A stretch of DNA of 64,000 bases from Aldehydirespirator sp965261105 (GTDB lineage: Bacteria > Actinomycetota > Acidimicrobiia > Acidimicrobiales > Aldehydirespiratoraceae), in assembly GCA_965261105.1 (NCBI GenBank), contig CBDHCM010000006.1:4570122-4634121 (forward strand). The letters run 5' to 3'. The notes beneath the pieces were generated by a model that did no database searches, was not told the DNA's origin, and saw only the letters and a program-made list of their open reading frames with translations. The translations under genes and the position numbers were made by a program. Below, piece after piece: positions 1 through 7,365 of the stretch; positions within the stretch are counted from its first letter, which is position 1; each line of letters opens with the position of its first letter.

Positions 1-2
1 CT

Positions 3-806
3 GCGTTGTTCGGTTCGTGGCCGCGCAACGCGATCCATTTGCCAGCCGATCGGACCGGTATTATTCAGAGCCACAATGTTCTAGCTGGTGCTACAGCTCG
101 ACAAGCAGCGAGAGCAGGTATCCGACCAATCGAGATTGAAACGCTACCCGGAACCTCTGCGGACTTTCTGTCATTGGTGCTTGAGATCCCCGAGGGAATG
201 TCATACGCGACGGGTCGGACATCAAGATTCTCTCAGATTGTAGGTGAATTCGAGCAGGACATGCGGGCAGCCATCGAGATAGATCAGAGAGCAGACGGTA
301 TGGATGCGATAGTTGCTGTAACGTCCGAGGGGCGTTTCCCTATGGCACGGGCATCTTCGATGTTGTCCGAACTAGCACCTCTAATTCTAGTCTTGAAGTC
401 GCCACACATTCTTGTTGATCATTTGACGATAGATGAACCCGAGGCGCATCTTCACCCTGCAATGCAGATCCGCGTTGCGTCGTTCTTGGCAACTCTAGCA
501 AACCAAGATGTCAGCGTCGTGTTGACCACTCATTCTGACTTCTTTGTGTCACAGTTTAACAACATGATGAGACTAAATGAGTTGTCTGGTTCGGGTAAGT
601 CGAAATCCTACAACTTTCCTAGGCTAGATCGCTCAAGAGTTCGTGCACTCCGGTTTTCGCGAGAGAACGGGTGGTGCGTAGCGCGGACGTTGGAGCCGGA
701 CCGCGTCGATGGTATCGATGAATCGACCTTCACGAGGGTCATGAGATCGCAGTTTAGCGAGACAGCTAGACTTGTGAACGAGTTGCTAGAGACTCACGAA
801 GAATAG
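3..806 (+). CDS. AAA family ATPase, C-terminal part (5' end outside window)
   Basis: The frame is open to the left edge, so the N-terminus and Walker A motif lie outside the window. About 266 codons are visible. A signature-like ASSMLSELAPL sits near visible residues 116-126, the Walker B/D-loop DEPEAHLHP at about 143-151, and a switch-type TTHSDFF at about 174-180. This order matches the C-terminal half of the OLD/RecF-like AAA_15/AAA_21 ATPases common in phage-defence and DNA-repair modules. The next gene starts 7 nt downstream and encodes a nuclease-like protein, so the two probably form one unit. Base composition is clearly lower in G+C than the genes from 1.6 kb onward, which suggests transfer. 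The ATPase class is secure; the biological role is inferred. Confidence 0.8.
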   Translation, partial: ALFGSWPRNAIHLPADRTGIIQSHNVLAGATARQAARAGIRPIEIETLPGTSADFLSLVLEIPEGMSYATGRTSRFSQIVGEFEQDMRAAIEIDQRADGMDAIVAVTSEGRFPMARASSMLSELAPLILVLKSPHILVDHLTIDEPEAHLHPAMQIRVASFLATLANQDVSVVLTTHSDFFVSQFNNMMRLNELSGSGKSKSYNFPRLDRSRVRALRFSRENGWCVARTLEPDRVDGIDESTFTRVMRSQFSETARLVNELLETHEE

Positions 807-813
807 TTCCAAG

Positions 814-1341
814 GTGAACCCGGATCCAGAGTCGTCGCGCTGTTCAGACGATAGATGTCAAGTTTGTCGGCTGTATTCGCAACTCCGATTCGACGGTGCT
901 GAGCCTGTCGCGTTACAAGATATTCGTGAACATTCATGTCAGCTTAACGTTCACTTTAGTGGTGATCACAAGTGTATACACGGACTGCGCTTAGATGTGC
1001 AGAGCGCCAAGTTTCGGCGTGTCGCGAGGGGCAAGAGCAGAAGAATGTGTGACTTTGCTGTCTTAGCGCATCGTAGGAAAGTTGCTCATCTTGCGGCAAT
1101 CGAGCTAAAGAGTGGAGCGGCAGATCCCGAGGATATTGAACAACTCAAAGAAGGTCTAGATCTGCTGCATAGCTACTTCGATTACGACGGACCCGAGCCG
1201 CGACTGGTAGCCTATTTTGTAGTAGGAAAAGAAGCGGAGAGGCTTGGGTTCGCCCTTCGAGACAGGCTCAGCACTCTGAGGTTCGGATCAAGGCCAGTCA
1301 AGCTAGAGATTCGAATTTGCGGTGAGTCCGTGCATCTATAG
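814..1341 (+). CDS. Small protein with putative PD-(D/E)XK nuclease core
   Basis: This 175-residue protein starts at GTG, 7 nt after the ATPase stop. The N-terminus has a cysteine cluster (C10, C15, C18) that could bind metal. Residues 79-101 read CDF, then a strand, then IELKSG, giving D80 and E97-x-K99. That spacing is typical of the PD-(D/E)XK nuclease core, and a helix follows (DPEDIEQLKEGLDLL). No named family is recognised. Together with the upstream AAA ATPase it resembles two-gene ATPase-nuclease defence systems, but the link rests on motif and context only. G+C is low compared with the rest of the window. Confidence 0.65.
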   Translation: MNPDPESSRCSDDRCQVCRLYSQLRFDGAEPVALQDIREHSCQLNVHFSGDHKCIHGLRLDVQSAKFRRVARGKSRRMCDFAVLAHRRKVAHLAAIELKSGAADPEDIEQLKEGLDLLHSYFDYDGPEPRLVAYFVVGKEAERLGFALRDRLSTLRFGSRPVKLEIRICGESVHL

Positions 1342-1411
1342 ACAAGTTGCGTTTCTGGCATCTTGAGTGGTGTATTCGCTGCAATCGGCCTTTCCGGCTA
1401 GCCGAATTCTT

Positions 1412-1434
1412 GCGTGTCGTTGCTGGCGACACGC
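1412..1434. terminator. Hairpin downstream of the ATPase/nuclease pair
   Basis: Perfect 8-bp stem GCGTGTCG/CGACACGC with a 7-nt loop, lying between the convergent nuclease-like gene and the FAD oxidoreductase gene. No T-tract follows, so termination is inferred from position. The remaining bases from 1342 to 1600 show no convincing gene; this is where composition changes from lower to high G+C. Confidence 0.35.
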
Positions 1435-1600
1435 TGCTCCTGGAGGGCTGCGGACGCATGGACGGTGAACTCCATCGGTGGATGCGACAGAGTGGTGTTC
1501 CGCGTTCCGGACCGCGAGCGCTTGGCTCGCCGCCTTCGCCGCTTGACGGCAACGGTCGGGAGAGCCGTCGGCGCTCGCTGACGGTCCAGACGCGTGAGGC

Positions 1601-3064
1601 CTACACCCAGGGGCAGTTGGAGTTGCGGTCGCCGAAGGTGGCCCCGGTGCGGTAGCGGTCGAGCGTGAACGGCTTCAGCTCGTCGGGCTTGTCGCCGTGC
1701 ACGAGCATCTGGGCGGTCAGCTTGCCCACCCCGATCATCTTGAACCCGTGATTGGAGTCGGCGATCACCCAGGCGTTGTCGGCCACGTGGTCGAACACCG
1801 GCACGTTGTCGGGCGTGAATGCCCCGATGCCGCCGTTGCGGCGCTCCTTGAAGTACGGCCGCAGGTTCTCCAGGCGCTTGAACAGCATGCCCAGGGTGGC
1901 GCAGTAGTAGTCGGCGAACCACTCCTCGGCCTGGTAGGTGTCGTTCAGGTGGCCGTAGGGCTCCACCGCCGCCGCGGGTCCGATCTTCACCGGAATCGTC
2001 CCGCCCTGAAGGCCGGGCGCCCCGACCCGCTCCGCGGCGTAGCGCACATAGGAGTAGAAGTGGTCCTTGAGGAGCCTGCCGTCGTCTGAGTAGACGGGCG
2101 TGTTCATGAGCTCCACGTGCAGCACCGGCGAGTCGCGGTGCTGGGCGGTGCGGAAGTCGACGCCCTCGGGCAGCAGGACCTCGCCCTCCAGCAGCCGCCA
2201 GTAGGTCCACATGTCCGTCTGCTCCTCGACGTGGCCGTCGGGATAGAGCACGTCGAGGCGGGAGGGGCCGCCCAGCCACTCCCAGTGCACCGGCGTCCAC
2301 GCCCCCGCGCCCACGACCACCTGCTCGCAGGCGATCGATCCCTGGTCGGTCTCCACCGCGGCCACCGACCCGGAGGCGTCGAGTTGGTAGCCGGTGACGG
2401 TGGCGCCGTACACCCGCCGCACGCCCCACTGGCGGCACTTCTGGTCCAGTCCCCACACCGCCATGTGGGTGCCGGCGTACCCGGAGCGGTGCTCGTGCAG
2501 CACCACGTCGCAGTTCTCGGTCTTGAAGTCGGGCCACAGGTTGGTGAGGAAGGCCCGGGCCTCCGAGCCGGTGTGGACGTCGGAGGGGTACCCGCTGGCC
2601 GCCTGCGACGCTTGGAGCTTGAGGTAGTCCTCGGTCTGGTTCGCCTCACCCACCGACACGTAGCCGACCTGCTGGAAGCCGAGGTTCACGGGGTCGGACT
2701 CCCACACCTCCACGCTGGCTCGCAGGATGGCGTGCAGCGGCCCGGTCATGTACATGTTGCGGATGCAGCCGCAGGCCAGTCCGGTGGCGCCCGCGCCCGG
2801 CCCCTGCTTGTCGATCAGCACCACGTCGCGGCCCGAGCCCTTGCCGGTGCGCTCCAGGCACCTGGCCAGGTGGTAGGCGCTCGACAGCCCGTGCACGCCT
2901 GCGCCGACCACCACGAACCGGGCGCGGGGCGGCAGCGGCGCGGCGTCGAACACCGGGATGACGGCCGGGTTGACGGCGTGCCCGTGCACCTCGGGCGGCA
3001 GGGGCCGGTCGGCGAAGGGATACCACTGGTTGTGCTCGGTGGGGTTGGGGACGGTGCTGGTCAT
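1601..3064 (-). CDS. FAD-dependent oxidoreductase (DAO/sarcosine oxidase-like)
   Basis: Protein of 487 residues in the D-amino-acid oxidase superfamily. A dinucleotide-binding segment FVVVGAGVHGLSSAYHLA lies near residues 40-57, followed by a DKQGPGAGATG stretch. The C-terminus has the family pattern GGIGAFTPDNVPVFDHV ... DSNHGFKMIGVG, which closes the FAD site. The ATG at 3064 is chosen because an AAGGAGAGG ribosome-binding site sits just before it; the frame stays open upstream into the tRNA-Leu gene but that part is not coding. Proteins of this type oxidise secondary or tertiary amines or amino acids. The substrate cannot be read from the sequence. It appears to be a single-gene unit. Confidence 0.85.
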   Translation of the reverse strand: MTSTVPNPTEHNQWYPFADRPLPPEVHGHAVNPAVIPVFDAAPLPPRARFVVVGAGVHGLSSAYHLARCLERTGKGSGRDVVLIDKQGPGAGATGLACGCIRNMYMTGPLHAILRASVEVWESDPVNLGFQQVGYVSVGEANQTEDYLKLQASQAASGYPSDVHTGSEARAFLTNLWPDFKTENCDVVLHEHRSGYAGTHMAVWGLDQKCRQWGVRRVYGATVTGYQLDASGSVAAVETDQGSIACEQVVVGAGAWTPVHWEWLGGPSRLDVLYPDGHVEEQTDMWTYWRLLEGEVLLPEGVDFRTAQHRDSPVLHVELMNTPVYSDDGRLLKDHFYSYVRYAAERVGAPGLQGGTIPVKIGPAAAVEPYGHLNDTYQAEEWFADYYCATLGMLFKRLENLRPYFKERRNGGIGAFTPDNVPVFDHVADNAWVIADSNHGFKMIGVGKLTAQMLVHGDKPDELKPFTLDRYRTGATFGDRNSNCPWV

Positions 3065-3087
3065 TTCCTCTCCTTGTGAATTGGGGA

Positions 3088-3309
3088 TCAAGTCTGGTCG
3101 CCGGCGGGCGGGAGCCGGTAGCCGGCTCCCAGGGTCCGCCAGATCAATGGGACGCCGGGCCGGTAGGCGAGGTGGCGGCGGCTGGGCGCGTCGAGGATGG
3201 TCGCATGGGCGTCGGACAATAGGCGCGGCACCACATCGGCCGCGTTGCCGACCAGCCCCACCGACAGCGGGCGGCGGGACGCGACGGCCTCTCTGCCTGC
3301 TGCGGGCAC
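3088..3309 (-). pseudogene. Probable urocanate hydratase (hutU) fragment
   Basis: The frame encodes about 30 residues, including RRPLSVGLVGNAADVVPRLL, that match from memory the conserved SxGLxGNAA block of urocanase. The sequence then drifts away from the family and stops before the FAD oxidoreductase gene. Full urocanase is about 550 residues, so this is at most a remnant. No other urocanase segment is visible. The next remnant, on the opposite strand, points away from it. Confidence 0.45.
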
Positions 3310-3312
3310 CGC

Positions 3313-3457
3313 CGCAGCCGTCAGCCTGCTGCGGAGGAAAGTGCCCGGCCCCGGGCCTGATCACTGGCTGTCCCCCGAACTCGCGGCAGCCGACCGGATG
3401 CCGGCCGACGAGGCTCTGGTGGCCGCGGCGGCGGAAGCGACGGGCCCCCTCGTCTAA
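3313..3457 (+). pseudogene. Probable histidine ammonia-lyase (hutH) C-terminal fragment
   Basis: The plus frame ending in TAA at 3457 reads VPGPGPDHWLSPELAAA ... ALVAAAAEATGPLV. This resembles the C-terminal tail of actinobacterial histidine ammonia-lyases, with VPGPGPDR, an (L)(A/S)PEL block and a final TGPL. The catalytic MIO part is absent and no start or ribosome-binding site is present. It abuts the putative hutU remnant head to head, as expected for a rearranged, decayed histidine-utilisation locus. Similarity was judged by eye. Confidence 0.45.
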
Positions 3458-3469
3458 TGGGTGAGCGGG

Positions 3470-3553
<84 letters not shown>

Positions 3554-3676
3554 GTGGCCTCGGCCCGCCGCCGGCGGACCGAGCGCGAGGCTAGCGGCCC
3601 GCCGGCCGAATCACCGTGTCACCGCCGGGCCCGGCCCCGTGCCGGAACCCCCCGTCGTCGCCACTAACATCCGCGC

Positions 3677-4462
3677 GTGCGCCTCGACTTCGGAGCGGCC
3701 AGCGACGTGGGCCTGCACCGCCGTGAGAACCAGGATCGGTATCTCGCCGACGGCGCCCTGTTCGCGGTGGCCGACGGGCTCGGCGGCCACTCGGGAGGAG
3801 GCACCGCGGCGGCGATTGCCACCGACGTGCTCGCCCGCCGCGGCTGCCTCGACTCGCTGGGACATCTCATAGCCCTCGTGGGCACGGCCAACAGGGCCAT
3901 ATTCGAGGCCGCCATAGACGATCCGCGCCTGAGGGAGATGTCCACCACGCTGTGCGTGATGGCAGCCGTCGGCAACGCCGCGGGTCCGGCCCGGCTGGCA
4001 GTCTGCAACGTTGGCGACTCCCGCCTCTACGCGCTCACCGCCGGCCGTTTCAGCCGGCTCACCGTCGACCACACCATCTCCGAGAACCTGGTCCGCGACG
4101 GGGTCATCTCGCCCGCGGAGGCGGCCACCCATGCCGACCGCCACCAGCTCACCCGGGCTGTCGGATACGAGCGCCGGGTGCATGTCGACGGCTGGGAGCT
4201 GGCCGCGCTGGCGGGGACCCGCTTCCTGGTGTGCAGTGACGGGCTGACCAACGAGGTGACTGATCCCGACATCGCCGAGATCCTGGCTTCCGTCGCCGAC
4301 CCCGCGGCCGCGGCCGGCAGCCTCGTGGAGCGGGCGGTGCGGCCCGGTCACGGCCGCGACAACGCCACCGTCGTGGTCGTCGACGTGGCCGAGGGCGCCG
4401 CGTCCGGACCGGACGGCTCGGACCAGCTGGTGCTCGCCTCCAGGCCCGCCGTCTCGGCTTGA
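3677..4462 (+). CDS. pstP: PP2C-family protein serine/threonine phosphatase
   Basis: A 261-residue cytosolic PP2C phosphatase without the membrane anchor found in mycobacterial PstP. Visible metal-site motifs, in order, are RRENQDR near residue 15, VADGLGGH near 34, GDSRLYAL near 114, SDGLTNEV near 190 and GRDNATVVVVDV near 232. It starts at GTG without a strong Shine-Dalgarno. The PASTA kinase pknB follows within about 100 bp, and in Actinomycetota the two are functional opponents acting on cell-wall and division proteins. The pairing supports dephosphorylation of PknB and its substrates. The symbol follows the actinobacterial convention. Confidence 0.9.
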   Translation: MRLDFGAASDVGLHRRENQDRYLADGALFAVADGLGGHSGGGTAAAIATDVLARRGCLDSLGHLIALVGTANRAIFEAAIDDPRLREMSTTLCVMAAVGNAAGPARLAVCNVGDSRLYALTAGRFSRLTVDHTISENLVRDGVISPAEAATHADRHQLTRAVGYERRVHVDGWELAALAGTRFLVCSDGLTNEVTDPDIAEILASVADPAAAAGSLVERAVRPGHGRDNATVVVVDVAEGAASGPDGSDQLVLASRPAVSA

Positions 4463-4558
4463 TTGTGGCACCAGTCCGGCCCGCAAGCCGCCCGTCGCCG
4501 GGGGACGGCGGGCGCGCCGTCTCCTTGGGTCAGGAGGCGACCGGTACAGTGGTCAACG

Positions 4559-6769
4559 GTGTCCGATGAGGGTCTGACCGTTTTCAACGGTCGTTACGAG
4601 TTGCTGCGCCGAATAGCGCGGGGAGGCATGGCCGACGTCTACCTGGCCCGCGACGTGTCCCTCGACCGGCAAGTAGCGGTGAAGGTCCTGTTCCCGGAGT
4701 TCGCCAACGACCCGAGCTTCGTGGAGCGGTTCCGCCGCGAGGCGAAGGCCGCGGCCAATCTCAACCACCCCAACATCGTCGGCATCTACGACTGGGGCCA
4801 GGAGCAGGGCACCTACTACATCGTCATGGAATACGTCGTGGGCCGAAGCATGGCCGATGTGCTGCGGTCCACCGGGCCCCTCAGCCCCGACCGCGCTGCG
4901 GAGATCGCGTCGGACGTGGCCCAGGGCCTCAGCAGCGCCCACGGCGCCGGGCTCGTGCACCGCGACATCAAGCTCGGCAACATAATCGTCAGCGACGACG
5001 GCCAGGTGAAGGTGGCCGACTTCGGCATCGCCACCGCGCTGGCGCAGAGGGCGGGCGACAACCTCACCCATATCGGCTCGGTCATGGGCACGGCCACCTA
5101 TTTCTCGCCCGAGCAGGCCCGAGGCAAGGCTCTCGACGGGCGCTCCGACCTGTACTCGCTGGGCGTCGTGCTCTACGAGATGATCGTGGGCAGGCCCCCG
5201 TTCACGGCCGACACCGCCACCGCGGTGGCTGTCAAGCACGTTCAGCAGCGCCCGCTTCCGCCCTCGATGCTGGGTGTCAGCATCGCGCAGTCGCTGGAGG
5301 CCATCATCCTCAAGCTGTTGGCCAAGAACCCTGCCAACCGCTATCCCAGGTCCGACGACCTGCGCGCCGACCTGCGCCGCTATCTGCGCGGCGCCCACAG
5401 GATTCCCGCTCACGGTCTCCAGTCGTCCCCGGAGCCGACTCAGGAGCGTCCCGCGGCCGGGCCGCGGGCGCAGAAGCCGGGTGGTCAGGCCCCGACCCGC
5501 CCGCGGACAGCCGCGGTTCCGACCGCCTCCCAGCCCCCCGTCCCCGTCCCCGGGGTCGGTGGCGCCGAGATGTCCGGGGCCCCACCGCCCGCGGCGCCTC
5601 CGCCCGGTGGGGGGCCGCCCTCCCAGTACGAGCCACCTGCCTACTACTACGAGGAGGTTCACCGCTCCGACAGCTGGAAGCGCACCCTGCTCATGTTCGT
5701 GGGTCTGGTCTGCCTCGTTGCCGCGCTCGGATTCCTGGGCGTCACCTTCTACCGCTCCCTGGGCCTCGACGACGAAGTCCCGCCGACCGCGACCACGTCG
5801 GGCAACGGCGCAGCCCTGGTGGAAGTGCCCGACGTGACGGGGCTCAGCTACGGGGAGGCCGGCGCTGAGCTGCGGTCCCTCGGGTTGGAGCCCGATCCGA
5901 GCTACCAGGTCAACATCGAGGTGCCCGAGGACACGGTGTTCGCGCAGCGTCCGCCCGCCGGCCAGAGGATCGCCGAGGACGGGACGGTGGCGCTCACTGT
6001 CAGCCGGGGCGAGACCCCCACAGTCCCGCCCGTCAGGGGCCGCAACCGGGTCGACGCCGAGGAGATACTTCAGAACGCCGGCTTCCAGGTCATCGTCATC
6101 GAGGGTCCCAGCCAGTCCGAGGCGGGTACCGTGGTCTTCCAGGAGCCCGCCTCCCGCGCTGAGCTCGCGCTGGGCGAGGCGGTGACCATCACCGTCTCCA
6201 CCGGGCCGGGGCAGATCTTCGTGCCCGACGTCCGGGGCCAGACCCTTACCCAGGCCATCAATACCCTGATCGCACATGGATTCCGCGTCGGCGACAGGCA
6301 TGAGCCCTCGGCCACCGTGGAAGAGGGAGAGATCATCGACACCGACCCCCCGAACGGCTTCCCGGTGTCGGCCGGACTGGAGGTGATCGTCATCATCTCC
6401 GACGGGCCTCCCCTCGTGGCCATCCCCGACGTGAAGGGCCTGCTGTTCGACACCGGCAGGCTGGCCATCGAGCGCGTCGGCCTCACCATCGGCGAGGTCG
6501 ATTTCGAGCCCGTTGAGCCGGGATCCTCCGATGTGGGTCGCATCCTGGCCCAGGTGCCGCCGCCCAATCTCGAGGTGGCGCCCGAGACGCCGGTGGACGT
6601 CATGGTGGGCGAGCCGCCCGAGTTCGACTCCGGCCAGACTGACACCGAGCCGGCGGACGGCGGGAGCGGCGAGACCGAGGGCGAGGACCAGACCGGCGCG
6701 GGGGCGGGCGGGGAGCCCGCCGACGACGGCGAGACAGTCGAAGCGAGTCTCCAGACCAGCCCGGCGTAG
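4559..6769 (+). CDS. pknB: PASTA-domain serine/threonine protein kinase PknB
   Basis: Transmembrane receptor kinase of about 736 residues. The N-terminal Hanks-type kinase has a glycine loop (ARGGMADVY), catalytic Lys42, HRD at 134-136 and DFG at 154-156. A proline-rich linker follows, then one membrane helix near residues 377-398 and four extracellular PASTA repeats from about residue 420 to 700. An acidic, Gly-rich tail ends the protein. PASTA domains sense peptidoglycan fragments or lipid II. GTG 4559 is chosen because homology begins just after it; the frame also opens at TTG 4463. An AGGAGG at 4532-4537 is about 21 nt away, further than usual. It follows pstP, and trpG converges from the right only 7 nt away, the same neighbourhood seen in mycobacteria. 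Confidence 0.93.
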   Translation: MSDEGLTVFNGRYELLRRIARGGMADVYLARDVSLDRQVAVKVLFPEFANDPSFVERFRREAKAAANLNHPNIVGIYDWGQEQGTYYIVMEYVVGRSMADVLRSTGPLSPDRAAEIASDVAQGLSSAHGAGLVHRDIKLGNIIVSDDGQVKVADFGIATALAQRAGDNLTHIGSVMGTATYFSPEQARGKALDGRSDLYSLGVVLYEMIVGRPPFTADTATAVAVKHVQQRPLPPSMLGVSIAQSLEAIILKLLAKNPANRYPRSDDLRADLRRYLRGAHRIPAHGLQSSPEPTQERPAAGPRAQKPGGQAPTRPRTAAVPTASQPPVPVPGVGGAEMSGAPPPAAPPPGGGPPSQYEPPAYYYEEVHRSDSWKRTLLMFVGLVCLVAALGFLGVTFYRSLGLDDEVPPTATTSGNGAALVEVPDVTGLSYGEAGAELRSLGLEPDPSYQVNIEVPEDTVFAQRPPAGQRIAEDGTVALTVSRGETPTVPPVRGRNRVDAEEILQNAGFQVIVIEGPSQSEAGTVVFQEPASRAELALGEAVTITVSTGPGQIFVPDVRGQTLTQAINTLIAHGFRVGDRHEPSATVEEGEIIDTDPPNGFPVSAGLEVIVIISDGPPLVAIPDVKGLLFDTGRLAIERVGLTIGEVDFEPVEPGSSDVGRILAQVPPPNLEVAPETPVDVMVGEPPEFDSGQTDTEPADGGSGETEGEDQTGAGAGGEPADDGETVEASLQTSPA

Positions 6770-6776
6770 GGCCCGC

Positions 6777-7355
6777 CTACCGGCAGCGGGCCAGGAAGTT
6801 GTCGAGCAGGCGCCGGCCCTCGTCGGTGAGAACCGACTCGGGGTGGAACTGCACGCCCTCGGTGGGGTGGCGCCGGTGCCGCAGCCCCATCACCAGGCCC
6901 CCGTCGCAGGTGGCCGTCACCTCCAGCTCGGGCGGGACCGAGGAGCGCTCGACGATCAACGAGTGATAGCGGGTGGCGGTGAGAGGGTTGGGCAGGCCCT
7001 CGAACACGCCTGTGGAGTCGTGCTCGATGACCGACGTCTTGCCGTGCATCACCTCGGGGGCCCGGATCACGTCGGCCCCGAACGCCTGGCCGATGCACTG
7101 CATCCCCAGGCACACCCCGAAGATGGGCACCTCGCCGCTCAGTGTCGCCAGCAGGTCGTTGCTGACGCCCGCGTCGTCGGGCGTTCCCGGACCCGGACTG
7201 ATCAATATCCCGTCGGGCTGCATTGTGCGGACCTCGTCGGCCGTGACCGCGTCGTGCCGGTAGACCAACGGCTCGGCCCCCAACTCCCCCAGGTACTGCA
7301 CCAGGATGTAGACGAACGAGTCGTAGTTGTCGATCACCGCGATCCGGGGCCCCAC
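6777..7355 (-). CDS. trpG: Anthranilate/aminodeoxychorismate synthase glutamine amidotransferase subunit
   Basis: A 192-residue class I glutamine amidotransferase. It supplies ammonia from glutamine to the chorismate-using subunit for tryptophan and/or folate synthesis. The family landmarks are DNYDSFV near the N-terminus, SPGPGTPDDAG, the nucleophile Cys82 in GVCLGMQ, and the His171/Glu173 pair in QFHPES. Paralogues called TrpG and PabA are hard to separate; the symbol follows the convention for the gene next to pknB in actinobacteria. It begins at GTG, 10 nt after the Fe-S oxidoreductase stop on the same strand, so they are probably co-transcribed. It is convergent with pknB. Confidence 0.9.
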   Translation of the reverse strand: MGPRIAVIDNYDSFVYILVQYLGELGAEPLVYRHDAVTADEVRTMQPDGILISPGPGTPDDAGVSNDLLATLSGEVPIFGVCLGMQCIGQAFGADVIRAPEVMHGKTSVIEHDSTGVFEGLPNPLTATRYHSLIVERSSVPPELEVTATCDGGLVMGLRHRRHPTEGVQFHPESVLTDEGRRLLDNFLARCR

Positions 7356-7365
7356 CCCCGCAACG

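Noticed and set aside
1347..1655. 102-codon plus frame after the nuclease-like gene
   Set aside because: Overlaps the 3' end of the FAD oxidoreductase gene, has no ribosome-binding site, and its sequence is Arg/Gly/Pro-rich without similarity.
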